Part shown: positions 27,001-42,000 of the stretch, piece after piece
Layout: every line of letters starts with the position of its first letter
Position numbering within the stretch: position 1 is the first letter of the stretch
Assembly: GCA_008711295.1 (NCBI GenBank)
Contig: VUYV01000003.1
Location: 11,417,881-11,481,880, forward strand
Reading direction: 5' to 3'
DNA from: Anarhynchus alexandrinus
Lineage: Eukaryota > Chordata > Aves > Charadriiformes > Charadriidae
Length of the DNA: 64,000 bases
The notes under the pieces: model-generated
The model's database searches: none
What the model saw: only the letters and a program-made list of their open reading frames with translations
Told to the model about the DNA's origin: nothing
Translations under genes and position numbers: made by a program

Positions 27001-30000
27001 ACCACTCTCTAGTATGTAAAGTGCTAGATTTAATCCTGCCAGATGACAAAGAAACTATGCAGTAATATACCAGATAATCATATATAGACCACTAAATGGC
27101 AGTAGTGGTAAACTAATGTTTCTGGAATAAGTCAGAGCCCTACACGTTCTGTCCAGGACAAACAAATAAGAAACACAGAACATTTTCATTAATGGTTTAA
27201 ATCTCTGTATGCAACATTAACATCTTTATCTAGGAATTAAAACAACTACACAACCTGCCTGTTTTTTGTGATCTTTTCAAGTTTGTGTGCTTCTATCTAG
27301 AAACACTTCAATCTGAAAGCCTGATTCTCCAATCAGGGCAGCATAAGTGAAGGCTAATTTCAAAATGTACTTTGGAAAGAGCTGGCTGTAAACCAGCCCG
27401 TAGACACTTGGAAAAAAAAGGTAACTCCATCAAAAAAAAACCAACCAACCAAAAGCGAAAACAAAACCCCAAACCCCACTCCAAAGANGAAACGGTCAAA
27501 ATATTCTGAGAGAAGAACTCTCCACCAGAAAAAAAGGTAACTCCATCAAAAAAAACCCAACCAACCAAAAGCAAAAACAAAACCCCAAACCCCACTCCAA
27601 AGAATCAAACCTAACCCAACCCTATAATGCTTTGTAAAAGCAGGTTCATGCGAACCAAAAAGCCAGGAAAGTCTAATAATCTTGGCTTGTTTCAATAGGG
27701 CAAAAGCATGTTGTCTCAGCTTTCTTTGGTTAAATTGTAATATATGTTAATTATTTTTGCTATTTTTAAAACATTAGCAGTTTATGTATCAACATTCCTT
27801 CTCTATTTGAGTAAAAATAGAACAAAAAATCCCCAACTTCCCCCATTCTAACTTACAGACACAGCTGTCATGTTAGAACATCATATATGACAGATTTCAT
27901 AACCAGTCACATTTGAAAAATCAATTATTATCTCAAATGCAAACTGATAGAATGTTTAATTATTAAACTGTCAACATTTCAATTACAGAACCATCATTTA
28001 AAAATCATACCCAACATGAAAATTCTGCCTTTTTATATACACCTAATGAGAATTTTAGAGAAATTCTACTGCCTACTTCGAAAACATCCTCATTGCTCTT
28101 ATTTCTTAAATAAAATTTATTTTCTGTTGCAAGTCTAAAAGTTGTAGGCAGGAAGCGTGAAGAATGCCAACTATATCCAATTAATTTTACTACTCTTTCA
28201 TTTCATGCAGATAGAGGGTTTTAGTTGTCTTGTAAAAATGTTTGTAATATCAATTGGGTTTATGTCCTATTACAGCCCTTCTGTATTAATAAAATCTAAG
28301 TTCCTGGTATTTTGGGGCTACTGAGTTTGGATGACAGAAAGAATTGGAAAGAATATTTTCTGTTATATAAAGAAATTCTTTCAAAAAGAAAGAATTCCAG
28401 AATTTGCTTCAAAAATCTTATGCTAGTAAAAAAGGAATCTATCTGAACACTACAAAATGGAATAGGCTATCAAAAAAGGCTGCAGGAATCGAAAGTCTTC
28501 CTTAAATTGATCAGCTGTAACCCTTTATTAATACAGCAGTGCACTCAGACAGACATGAGTTAACCATCTGCCAATTTAACTAACATTCAAACTGATGTGT
28601 TCAGAAGACTGTGCCAGAGTTCAACAAGTTTATCCCTTAACCAACCGGGAGGTTATTTCGCCAACCTGTGGACTTCACCTCCAGCATCAATAAAAGCCCT
28701 TTGACAGGAAAAAGTATACCTAAATGGATGCAGATACAAGTTTTTTAATACTGAGTTTCTTTGATTAGTCTGTCCTGGAGTCACAGAACATGATATGTCC
28801 TTTCTGTTCCTATCCCTAAACACGTTTCTGAAGTCACATTTACAGGAAGAAGAAAATGAGAGTGCAGGAAGGAGACTAGTGGTTTATATTGGCTTTGGGT
28901 TTTTTCCTCCAATTTTGCTATCCTTCTTTGGAACTACTTAAATGCTGATGATCCATGTACCTGGTGAAAATTTTGTCAGTCTAGGCAATGACTATATTGA
29001 AGTGGATTAGATGTTTAAAACGGGAGATTTGGGTTTACAACATGTTTGACAATCTATACTTCGCTACAGCTTGGCTATGGTCAATATTATAAATAGACTT
29101 TAAGAATCTCTTATATACAATTTGATAGTGACCATAAACTAACAAGAGTTGAGGATGGGGAGTTGGGGAGAGGGGAACAGCATAGCAGCCAGTCTGAAGG
29201 TATGTACGCACATACATTCAGGGTTGACGGTTTTCGGCATTTAGCAGGTCACAAGTTCTTTTCCTTATTAAAGATGCAAAGCGGACAAGTTAGAAGACAA
29301 TGAGAAAACAGTTAGGTGAATAAAAAAATCTGGCTGAGGAAAAGGGGTATGATCTTTCAGTAAGCCCAGACCCAGAGCTACTTTCCTTTGCTGTTTGGTT
29401 ATATCCAGTTTTACTTCTTAGCTACAAAAATGTTTGGCTAAAATACATCATCTATCCACTTCAAATACTCTCAAATACTTTCATTCTTCTTTCCCTCCTT
29501 ACCTACTGCTTTGTAATAGGAGACTGCAACTTAGGTGTTTATTGAAGTCTAAAGTTTATACAAAAAGGCCTCTTTTCTTTAGTTCTTCCTTGCTGCTTGT
29601 AGCTCAGTTCTCTGCAGGATATCTATGACTCAATCCTTTCTCTCTGCCTTCTGATCTCAGAGGACATTTACTATACATTAGTGATGATCACCAGTTCTCA
29701 ACATGCTAAGGCTAAGCTAACTGCTACTACGTCTCTATTAAAATAACAAAGGATGAAAACACTAAGGGAAAATTAAGTTATTTCACAATTTATTCATTGT
29801 GAGCAGGACCTCATTCTTCAGACAGACACATGAATAGTAGGAACAGAGTTCCTTGACCCCAAGTAGATCACATAAGGAGTGAGCAGATGACTCGCCACCT
29901 GTCAACACATGCAACAGCACTGCCATCTCTGGACCATATAGGTGTGCCATGCCACGATCCCAAAGACCAAGGAGCCGGAGAGGCTGCTGTAGCTCACTAC

Positions 30001-33000
30001 AGGCAGGACTTGCTCTCTCCATCTGCTGCTCTCTGGCTGTGAACACCGAATCCTTCTTAATCCCTCATTGAGCAAATCCATGCCCCATTTTAGCGGCCTC
30101 ACTGAAATCACACAAGACTTTCCCGAAACCAAAGGAGGCAGGCAGGGAGCCTGGAACTTGACCTATAAACTACTGGTGTCAAATCTGCACTTGTTTCAAT
30201 CTACGCAGAAACAGAAGCAAAGGAAAGGTAATCAAAACCCCCTCTGTGTTCCCCCTTCTCATCTACTTGCTGCAACAAAGCCAAATGATTTCCTTCGCAA
30301 AGCTTCCTCTTTATTGCCCTGCACTTTGTAAGGAATTAGCTGCCACTGCCCCACTACTACAAATTACCTTTGTTGTACTGGCACCCATGGAAGAGTTGTG
30401 AGGGCCCGGCAACCTCCCCCAGCTGGGTAAAAAGCCAGCTCCCACCAGAGAGAGAGAAGTGAGAGGAGCCACAACTTGGCAGAGCAGCCAGAGTCCACGA
30501 CAAATGCCTGCACACTTCTGCAAGATCATTCACTTGGTACTTCGCAAGCTGTACACTCTGAAAAAAGAAATAAATCCTGGGCATCACTGCCTGAACCTGA
30601 AACACCCATGCTGCCAATCATTTCATATTTATTCCCTGGCCTCAGAAATCTCTTTGTTGCCATTCAGTCATTCAGGATATCTTGCAAGCCAGCCATTCAT
30701 CCTATTCACTCTACCTGTTCACGTAAATGCCTCTTATCCCGATAAACACTCAAACATAAGGCTCTTAATTAAGATTTTAAAAGTCAATTACACTGAAAGT
30801 AGTTTCTCACTGTTTAAATGATTAGCAAAGACTGCAAAACCCGTTAAAGATAGAGCGTCTCATTTCAGTGTAGTTCTGTCATTGCATAAGGACTTCATTA
30901 TAGAGTTAAAAATGTCAAGTTTTTGTGAAATACTGACTGCTCACTTCTTAACTTTTAAAGCAACTTAGCAGTTTCCTCATTGAGATTAAGCAGAAGACAA
31001 AAGATCTCTTTGCACAGGAAACATTGACATGCTCAGCAAAAGAAAGGGACGGATATACCTGAACTCCATCTTCCATTTACTTAATAAAGGTTTTCTTTAA
31101 ACGTTAGTAGATCCTGGGGAAATAAAGCACAGACAAAAGCAGTTAAAAGTCCTATTAGGATTAAAAGCAGCGGGTGGTGCTAGAAACACGTGGGTTTGAA
31201 ACTCCCGGCAGAACTGGAAAATGCTCATTTTGCATTATTGTAACTAGCTTTAGAGAGAGACAAGGAAGAAAAAGGAATAGGAAGCATTATCAGACAGAAA
31301 TAAGCAGTACATTAAGCTGTCACTCAGATGAATCGTGGAACATATGTTTAATAGAAGATGTGGATATCTTTTGCACATTATGTGCAAAACGACGTCTCTT
31401 CTTTGCCATGATCACTGTCTCAGGGTGCTGTGATCTTTTGCGCTGCTCTTTCCAGACATTCCTCATGAAGAACAGTGAGCAGCACAGTAACTGCCCTTTG
31501 CCATTTCACACAGACCTGGTATTACGGCTTCATAAAGTGGCAATATTTCTGCTTATGTTCTTTCCATCTTAAGAGAAAATTAAAATATTGTTTTGCCTCT
31601 TTGCTTCTACTGCTGTAGAAAGAGTCATATGGGTTGTGGTTTGTTTTTTTTTTTTTTTTAGTTAGGATACAAAGCAACCAATTCTCATAAACAAACACTC
31701 AGTGCCTTGAGGTTATAATCTAAACCAAGTTTCTAATTCTGTGCCTCTCCAGAGTCACAGCAATGAGGAGAAAATACACATTGCCCAGCCCAGCTCATCA
31801 CCATTTTGGAGATGCCAGCCAGAGCCTCAACTGTTCTACAACATTCAGGAGTCCGAAACTTATCCCAAGCACTTCACCTGGTCTGCTCCGGCACCAGCAA
31901 CCACTGCTTTGAAAGGCTGCTCCAAGTCAAGCAGTGGAGCAGCCAAATGCGACCTCCTCACTCCCTGTCCTCCTGCTGTTGGGACACACACATCCGCAGT
32001 GGAGGAACAACAAGCCCTCCCTGGTGGGGTGACCAGGGCAGTCCTCGCCTGCTGGTGCCTGGCCATGGAGTACTGCCGCTCCAAGCAGAGTCTCAAGCTT
32101 CAGTCCCCCTCTTTCAGTAGCACTTCTCCCATTTTGATCCTCCCTCAAAATTATCCTGATTTTTCTCGACAGAGGAGAAAGAAAAGGATCCAGAGAAGGA
32201 ATAGCAGCCTTTGATCATTAGTTCAGCTACATCAAGGGATGCAGGAGCAGAGCTGGTGGGAAAGGTTGCCACTGTTGGCAATTGCAGCAACTGTTAGGAA
32301 TGTGAGGGGAATAGAAACCAGTATTTAAACCGTAACCATGAGAAAATAAGCAGACCATCTGGAAAAAGAAATTCAACCCTTGACACCGACTTCTCTTATT
32401 TTTTTTCCCCCCAATACTTCATATCAGAATCTCTAAAAAGAAGATTTAAAAAGGAAAAAGAAAAGTTGATAACCAAATAATGACAATGAGCATAGTATTA
32501 GCAGTACTGCTATTTTGTAGCTTTCTCAGTAACTAAGAAAATAAAGCAGGCTTTCAATATTCACTTGAAGTATTTTCTGCATGCAAAAAATTTAAAGTTG
32601 AACTTCACTTTATTTTGCTGAGCGACAGGAGGCTACTGTCTATGCTATTAACATAAAAATCATTAGAAATTTAATCTGCAGGTTGCCCAAATCACCACTT
32701 ATTGTGCCATTGGTTATATACTACTGAATCCAAACAGACATTTACCTACATAATGACATAACATTAAGGACTCATAAGTTTTCATGTAGCCCAAGCACTT
32801 ACATGGCAATATAAGAGCTTTTCCCATATAGCTGAAGGTGGAGAGGGCTAATGTCACATTTCTCCTGTACCGCTCAGTCCTCTGGTTGTTCTCTCCATAC
32901 AAGCTACCTGTCCTGGTTCGAGGTAAAACAGAACCAACTTTGTTCAGTAACTTCGCTTCTTAGCTGGGCCTCTTCTAACTACTGAAATTAACAGCATATT

Positions 33001-36000
33001 GTGCAGACAATGTTCACTTTCTCAGAGTGATAAGACCTATGTTTATAGTTGATGTCCAGACATGGTATGCAGAGAGGCTCTTGCTTATACTTATTGCTAT
33101 AACAGCCAAGGCCAACCAACTTTGTTATTTGCCCTGTTGGAAGGTCAGAAGCGGAAAAGCATAGTGGGGTCCCACCTGCAGGGAGGAGCGGACAGGACAG
33201 GTGACCCAAAACTGACCAACAGGGTATTCCATCCCATCTGCCTCATGCTCAGTATAAAAGCTGATGGATCAAAGGGTCAACTCTCTCTTCCTTCAATGGC
33301 TGACGCCTGAGGAGGACTCCATTCGTCTGCTTGTGATCCCGATCCTGAATCCAGATCCGGAATCCAGTTCCCGTCCGTCACCGAGTCCAGCCTGGGACTG
33401 GCCCAGTGCCAGCTGGTGTCCTGATTGTCGTCTCAGGAGCTTGATACAGTTTTGTATATATTTTTCATTATTTCTTTTTATTTTAGTATTAATATTTCAT
33501 TAAAGTAGTTTAGTTCCTTCTAAACTCATAAGTCTCTTTTTCCTCCTCTGCCTCTCTCTTTGAAGACAGGTAGAGGGGAGCATCTGTCGGTCCCATCTGG
33601 GGTCCCCCAGGTCCCCAGTAGCCGATTTGGCCTAAACCACGACACTACCTAAAGCCGAGCTGGGAAAAGAAGGGGCACCTGACAGTGCTAAAGCAAAGCA
33701 AGCAGCCTGTGGCATGCTTGGAGCAATCATTCCCCCTTTGCTGCTGGAGGAAAAAAAGGAGTGGTGTGGATAGTTATTTAATACAGAAATTCTGGGTGAA
33801 GGTTCTTCTGGCTGTAAAAGCAAAGGAACCTTCTCTTTCTTTATGTCATTCTCTTACAGGCTTCTCCCACAAAACTTCTGATCATTTGATCTGACACTAT
33901 TTCTTGTCATACACTCTTTTCAGGTTGTTTGGGTTTTGGTGTTTTTTGTTGTTGTTGTTGTTGTTGTTGTTTTTTACCCTGCAGAAATATTTTGTTTCTC
34001 ATGAGTGTCTATCAAATGAATACAATGTCTGTTACAATATTTTGTCAGACTTTTAGGTGGAAAGCAGTATCCGTGTAAGTTGTAGAGAGAGACTTTCTTA
34101 CAAATAGGAGTTGTGTAGTAGGCAGTGACGGTGTCATACTAGAGAAACCTCAGCTTGACAGTTTTTACACTAATAAAGTCAAATTACTTCAGCTGTTAAC
34201 TTCAAGTCCTGTCCTTTCAAGTTTCTTCTCTGACACTGAGAAATGTGGAGTAACCATGTTTGACACATGAACATCTTCCCTTGCAACCTCTGTTACATTG
34301 AAAAAGCCTGCATCTGTTTCCGCAACCATCCCATGAGAAAACTTCCACTTCCCCTCATTTGTATGCACCTCTTTCAAGATCTTCTGCCATTAGTTAAAAC
34401 TAAAACAATTCAGAACATGGGCAGATGAAATTCAGTCTTCATTCAGAAGATGGAGAAGCAGACACTACCTCTAACAATTTTTGACTCTTCAAATTTCAGT
34501 AACTGGTATATTTTCTAATATTTAGCAACTACAAAAGAATAAAACATAGTTAAATAATTGAGTTGCTCCTTCAAGTTAAACCCAAACCCCCATGCTTTTC
34601 ATGACAGCAACTTTTACACCTTACAATCAACACATCAACTAACCCGCAGTAACTACTGCGCCCAAAGCAGCCTGTACTTTCCCTACATAAGTTCAGAGGC
34701 TCACTCTGTTAAGCCCTGCATTGCTATCACCTGCTAACATGCACCATGGCAGTAGGTTAGTAGTAATCCAAGTTAGTAGGTCACAGCAGGTTAGCAGTAG
34801 GTTAACACCAGCTTAGCAGCCAGAGTTGTTTTATTTCTTCATGCAACAAGAACTAATGCACAGGTCTGTTTGGTAAACCAATGCTACTCTTCACCAGGCT
34901 CCTGCAAAGACCTATCATAACAACGCGTCACCTCTTAGACAAAAAAAACCCACAGTAGCCTAAAGAAGTCTTATCAGCACCAAAGTTACTCTCTAGAAAT
35001 CAATGCATTTGGTTCACTTGGGGAAACACAAAGTTTTATTAATCACTGTGATAACATGGAGGTGTCAATGACTCGGTAGACAGAACTCCAGTTTTCCTAA
35101 AAAACATACGAAAATAACTACCCCTCCCTGTTCTACCAGCACAGTCCCTGGCAGTACCCCATTACACTGTAGCTAGTGTGGAGTAGCTAAAATGTACTGC
35201 TATCAGGCAATAGGAATGTTTCTAGTGTTCTGGTATTTCCAATATATCTAGCCAGCAGAAAAGATGAGTTACAGAGTATCTGCACTCATTTAACTTACTG
35301 CTACTTTAATAAACAGAAAGAAATGAAAGTCAAATTATTTCTTCCTTTACATTAGAACATTTCAATAGTTGTTCTAAACACAAGTTTGGTGTACAAATCC
35401 TTATCAGCTTTTCCTATTTTACATGCCTACACTGTTTTGACATATAAAACTAGAAAATAACGATGTGTCTGTTGGCAAATTGAAGTGCTGAATCACTGTT
35501 GTTTAGTTTAAGTGGCTCAGCTGTGCTTGATAGTTGGGTGGGGTTTTTTTTCAATATTAAAGAATAGCTAAGAATCAAAGATCTAGATTACCATTCACTG
35601 AGATCAGATGTGGTCTGCTCTTTGTGCCCTATACAGCCACAGTTGATATTCTCTCATCACAGCTGCTGAGAGGGAAACTGGGATCATCTCCTGAAATCTC
35701 TCCAGAGCTCTCTCTTTCCAGCAGACTTAAGTTAACTGGAAACGATGAGTGACTAAAGCGCAAGAGAATTTCCTGTACATCCTCAGTCCATGTAAAACAT
35801 CTCTGCAAGCAGGAAGATTTATAGACAGATATCCTCTGAAACACATTGAGAAGTTATAAACACGAATCTTACCAGAAAAACATAGAGCTCTGATACTCAT
35901 ACATGTGACATTTGCTGAGAATCATTAAAAGTTTATTGTAGTATTTGGAGAGCAAGAAACTCAAATAGGTTCTTTATACACCATTATCCAAGGTGACTTT

Positions 36001-39000
36001 AACAAAACAGTTATGAACAAATACTCAAAATAATTTTGCTGCTAATGCAGAAAGGAAAAAGCCGCTTTTATTTGGCTTCTGGGGACAAATCCTGCTGACT
36101 GTACGGAGAGCAAGAAAGCATACACTTTGATGTTAATGGCTTTTGGCCAATGTAGGTAGGTTTCTGACAAGGATACAACCAGCTGCTGGAGTTCCCATCT
36201 GCATTAGAAAACCCACTGACATCCCTGATAGTTCAGCTGAACCAGTGAAAGAAGACAAACAATTTGTCTGAGACTTACTTTCTCTCCTGAATCCATGACA
36301 CCTAGATACAATGGGGATGGACACAAAGAATACTGAACAAGCTATATGACAACACCGAAGCAGTATCTGTCAATGGCTTATCCTGTTGAACTCCAGAATT
36401 CTTTCAGATATTTTAGAATGAAGCAAATCAGGTCTAAACACAAAGTAGCACACTGCTTTTGGTTTTGGCACTACTTCTAGCACTGACAACCAGACAAACT
36501 TACAGATGTCCTGTAAAGACATGGGCCAATTTACTCCATAAAAAAATCTGATGGTGACTTGGGCTTAGAGCTAAAGTTCTTGCATATATGCAAGACTTGC
36601 AAATACATTTCTGTCACAGCAGAATTTACAGCTGCTCTATGAATAAAAAAGTTTAAAACTTATTAAAAAGTTTTACCAATTTCCAAGTGATAACTTTCTC
36701 TTTAGATACCCTCTGTAATACACCTTGCTCTTAGTTTTATCAGAGAAACAGATGAGGTCATAGATTTGACACACAATTAAGACTTGTGTACAAATAAAGC
36801 ACTGAGAATGTTTGTCACTTAGAAATGGAAATTACACACATTCCAGGGGACTTCAAGTCATCTCTTACTAAAACACTGTAAAAAGCTTAAATCATAGCAT
36901 TTAGAAGTCTGCACCTACAGCAGCAGCTCCCAAGACAGAGGCCAGAGACTCACGTTGGATCATGGCAGTTATTAGTGGGGATGCAACATGTACAGAGTCA
37001 TATTGGCTTCTGCTATCATTGTACAGATTATGAAGAACTATTAGTCTGGGAAACTGACCGACAACCCAAGTAATTTGGAAGTTCTTCCCCAGAGTATGTT
37101 TCATCTGGCATCTTACTGGCAATCAAGAAAAATAACACAAAACCAACCAGAGAGATTCTTTTCTTTCAGGAACAGGCTTTCTACACTGATGTGTTTGAAG
37201 CTGTACGCATTTTACAAGCACATTTATCATGGTATAAAAATGATAGTGCATTCAAAATAAAAATTTTACTCCATTTTAATGGTGGCTTCTAAGGACCAAA
37301 TTATTCAAGAATTATTGTGCATTCTACAAGATATACACCTCTTATACCATATTTTCAGAATAAATATTATCAGAGCACCTTACTACAAAAACAGCAGCCA
37401 CTTTTTTGAAGGACCACAGAGTCAGCAAAGAATCTAGATGGCCCTGCTTGAGCAGGGGGGTCGGACCAGATGACCTCCAGAGGTCCCTTCCAACCTCAAC
37501 CAGTGTGTGATTCTGTGAAAAACAAACACATTTAACCTGCTAGCTGTACTGAAGCAGTACACAAGCAGCCCACTAACTTTTAACAGTTCACCTCTAGACT
37601 AGATTTCAAAGCTACAGCTCTTCTAGCCTTCATGTGAAATCCTTCAGAGTCTGTTTCAGGGGAGGAATGGGGATGATCTGTTCCAGGACACTAGGAAGAC
37701 TACATTTGCTATTGAACTCTGACTGTTTAAATTCTCAGCTGGCAGGATCACTCTGTAAGTCAATCTACGATCAAGGACAAAACCAGGACTGAGATGAACA
37801 TACACATCCAGTCTTTGTAGCCAGGAAGTCCACTCAAAGATCAATTGGCAGGATCATGACAGAAAAAAAAAAATATTAGTAAAGACCTCCCAAAGAGCAA
37901 AGTGCACTATGAAGTCCTTGAAATCATAATATTTGCTAAAAGCAAAGTTCCCCCCCACCATTGCTCAGACAATCACAGACCAGGCTGGGACAAGTTGTGC
38001 ATTACTCTGCCACAATGAAAGAGGTTCGTCTGCAAGCTACCCTAGCTACAGACAAAATACGTGAAATATCAAGAATTACATCAGGACCTACAAAGGGCAA
38101 CTTCAGTGTAGCTTCTTTCTCCAACCTAACCTTATTTTTGGCAGAGCAATAAGATTACTGGGGGGGAGGGAGGAGGGGCAAAAAAACCCAGGCAGGGGTA
38201 AAGGAAAGACAAGAGAAGAGGAAAAAAACCCCAACCTTTCCCTCTGGGGAGTCAGACACCAATAGAAGACAACACTTTTGTGAGCAGGTTAAAAGGACGC
38301 TATGAGATTCAGATAGGAGGAAGGTTTTCGTTTCAGGGGTGGGGTTTTCAATTTGTTTGGTTTTAAAGGTGGCTTTGCACTACCATGGTCAAAAAGCTAC
38401 TATGGACTATGTGGTTAGATAGCACTGAGGACACGTTGTGTTTACTTGTTTCTAAACTAACACAGTGATAATTTCCATTTAATCTTCAATTAAAATAGAG
38501 TTCATTCACTGACTGGATCACAGGAGTTTCCACTTGGAGTACTCCACATTATCAGAAAAAAGTAGCTTTCATACACACAGCAGAACAACAGCAAAACAAA
38601 ACATTACACAAGTTCTCTCTGGATTTCAGCACAAATGCAATCTGTCTACCTACTGAATTTAATGCTATCTAGTGCTGTTATCTTTCTGTAGGTATTTAGG
38701 TCAACATGAAAAGTCAGTAGCTTATGAACAAAATAATGAAGTTATTAGCTCACTGATAATGCTTATGGTCTCCTTTCTGTGGCTGGCTAACCTGCGCTAC
38801 TTAACACTGCTCATAGTAAAAGCACTAGCTGATAAAATACTATTCTCACAATTGTAAGAGTGATTTTTTTTTTTTTTAATATCATTGCCTTCAGAGATAA
38901 AAGACTACTGCCAGGATAAGTTAAAAATCAGGATGTTGGCAAACTGTCAAGTTGCTATATGTTAATCACTGCCAGACCTCTCCAAAGCCAAACAAACAGC

Positions 39001-42000
39001 ACCACTTATTCAGAGATTTAAAGCCTGAGTTCTGATGGAAGAAAGAAGCCTTCCAGAACCCATTCCAAGAGAGCTTTTGCTTCCTCTTTACTGATGGAGC
39101 ATCTAGTACTGAATTATTTGGCAATGGTTTCTGTTTCTCTGTGAAATCAAGGACAGTTTAAAATCTTAGCTCACAGTTTTTGCTGGAGTTTACTGATTAC
39201 AGTCTAAATTTTATTATAATGAACTTTAAGGGAACCTGAAAAATGTTTGCTGTAATCAGTGGGCTCATCACAATAGAAAGGCTCAATCATTTACTACCTC
39301 AGAATAATGAAGAGGCATGCAATCTGAACTGAATATCAATATACAATAGTTTTAGGCAGATTATTTCACATTGATCAACATTTAAATTATTCTTTTAAAA
39401 TGCATCAGTCAGGAAATAAGAAAAAATTACAACTATTCTTACACTGAATACGAAGTGGAAAAAAGAAGAGACTGACATAACTGGTTCAATCTTCTGTATG
39501 TGTTTACTCTAACAAAGATAACTACCAGTGAAACCTCTGGGATCTACTTTGGCATTACTATAAATGGAGGTTATTTGTAAACAAGATTCATTACAGTGAA
39601 TTGAGTCTGCATATCAAGCCCAGGTAGATGTCATGTTTTGCACTATGAATTCTGAGTTCCTGACGTTCAAGTGTTTTTCATTTCTTCATACATGCAATGT
39701 TCCAAAAAATAGACCAATTTCCATCCTAATGAGGAACGCTATGCAAGAATGAAGTATAGCTTGCTTGCTCCCTTCACTAGATCGCGGTTGCAGACAGAAC
39801 ATAATTTGCACAGGGGGAGAAGTACAAGGAAAGAGAGAAATAAGTAGCTTCTTAGAACGGTACTATTCAAAGACAGTATCTTCTACCCTAGCAAAAGCTC
39901 AAAATTAATTCCTAGCACCATATTAAATTTAAAAACAAACAAACAAAAAACAACAACCCAAACATTTGAAAACATATTTACATTCTCCACAAGAAACTCC
40001 TAACTAATTTCTGATGGGGAGAGAAATCTTAAAAGGCAAGAGCAGAAACAAACTGTGGTTCATTATGTCAAGTGGGAGCTACTTGAGAGCCCACTTTGGA
40101 CAGAATAGCTGTTCGAGCCTAGCAAAATTCAACGACAAAAAACATAATTAACCACCACTGTATTTGCATTCACATTATCAGATTCTTTTGAACTCAGTAG
40201 CAAAGCTGCTACAGAACCACCTAGTGATCACTGACTTAAGCAGACAAAGCTGACAAGGTCACACTGACTTCAATGAGCAGCTGCTACAAAGCAAATTAAC
40301 TACAACAGAAAGCTGTGTTCCAAGCCAATCCATCTCCAAGATTTCCAGACACCTTGGCTTGTTATTAGCTGTAAACTGTCAAATCCGGCCCAATTACATA
40401 CAGTTAGTGTGCTTGCTGCTCCGGATTTCATTTTGTCGATTTCAACTGCTGCCTGGATTTCTGTTCAAAACAGTTTAAGAGGATGCTTAAATAAGGACTT
40501 AAGTTTATTAAGATGCTTTTGTGGACAACTGCTCAATCATTTCACCACTACCTTTCGTCTTTTAAGCCGTATTGGTAAACCAGCACGTGCAAACAAGCTG
40601 TAGTAACTCATGCAATAAGCATTAGTATTTGCAGAAAAAGCCTCCCATTAAGAGATTTAACTGTTCATTTTCCATTCACTAGTTAGGCTCAGTATTCAAA
40701 AGACAGTGGATGAGTTTACTCTAAAGGCTATGTTTCAGAATCCCAATCCTCAAAAGAAAAGAGAAGTTGAAGATTCATCGGTGGTATGAAGACCCTTTCT
40801 GAAAGAGGTTTAAAAATCGAGGCAGTTGCAGTTTTGTGCTCTGCTTGCTCTTCTGGTGGTCAGGCAAGTCAAAGGTTGGGCAAGACAATGTGGCTCACAA
40901 GCATCAACTAGTACTAGAGGACTGACCCACCAAGGGGAAGCTTGAAAAGCTAAGCAGTTATCTTGAGCAGGAGGAACAGAGCAGAGTACCTGAGACCTAC
41001 AGAATCCAGCATAAGCCAAGGAGAGCTAATAAAGAGAAATCTGTCACAGAAAAAAAAAACCCAAAAACAAAAACAAAAAACGTTGGGTGGCTGATAGGGA
41101 ATAGCAAGCAGTTGAGCAAGGCAAGCTAGCGCAGCCTGAGACACAGCAGCAAGCGGCATGACTTAAGACTCAGAAACCAAAACACAAGAACGCGTGTAAG
41201 ACGGCAACAGGGAGCAAAAAGCATACTCCACAAAGCATCCGTGGTATACGATCAGGGTATGCATTTTGTGCTGTGGATAAAACATAACTCCGTACACGGA
41301 CACATTTCCTATGCCAACATGCCAGGATGCATTCCCACCCAACTGCTAGCGGGTGGGGAAGTTGGCAGGTAGATGTTCAGGAGACTTGCAGGACACCTGC
41401 TGCCTATGCCACAGATCCAACTCAGGCAAGACCTAACAACTGGGCATAAGTTTCAGCCATAAAAGCAACTTCTACTGCCAGCACCAGAGGTTTTGGTACA
41501 GACCCACAGGAGACAGAAGACTATTAGCACACAGGGTTTTTAAGACTATAGTCTGATATATTACTCGAAAGCGACACTACAAAAATCCAGTCCTCCTCTG
41601 TGTAAAAGGAGATTGGACTGGGGGCAAGAGTGGACAGTAGGAAAGAGAAGGAAAGCAGCTGCTGCAATACAGAAATAGTGCCTGACAGTGGGAAAGTGGG
41701 TGAGAAGTGAAGAGGCAATAGTGTCCTTTTCGCTCAGCCAGCATGAGAACACCAGAACAAAGCTACTAAAATTTGTATGTCCGTATCCAACCACAGCTAT
41801 CTGAACAGGATTTACAGAAAGGACAAGACATTTCCCACTACAGGGATACAAGGCAGACTCCCTCTGAGGCCTCTTATCTCCTCATGGCCAAACCTGGAAG
41901 AAAGAAACAGGACAAGAAACAGGACAGAAGAAGGGATACCACTAAACTTACTGGTCATCTCCAGGATGATAGCAGCCTCAAAGACGTTTTCCATGAAGCA

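Noticed and set aside
31741..32214. 157-codon plus-strand ORF in ECI2 intron 1
   Set aside because: It overlaps a second plus-strand ORF and two minus-strand ORFs in a locally GC-rich pocket. No motif and no repeated domain.
32400..34200. A full provirus around the LTR
   Set aside because: The target-site duplication directly flanks the single LTR and no retroviral coding sequence adjoins it.
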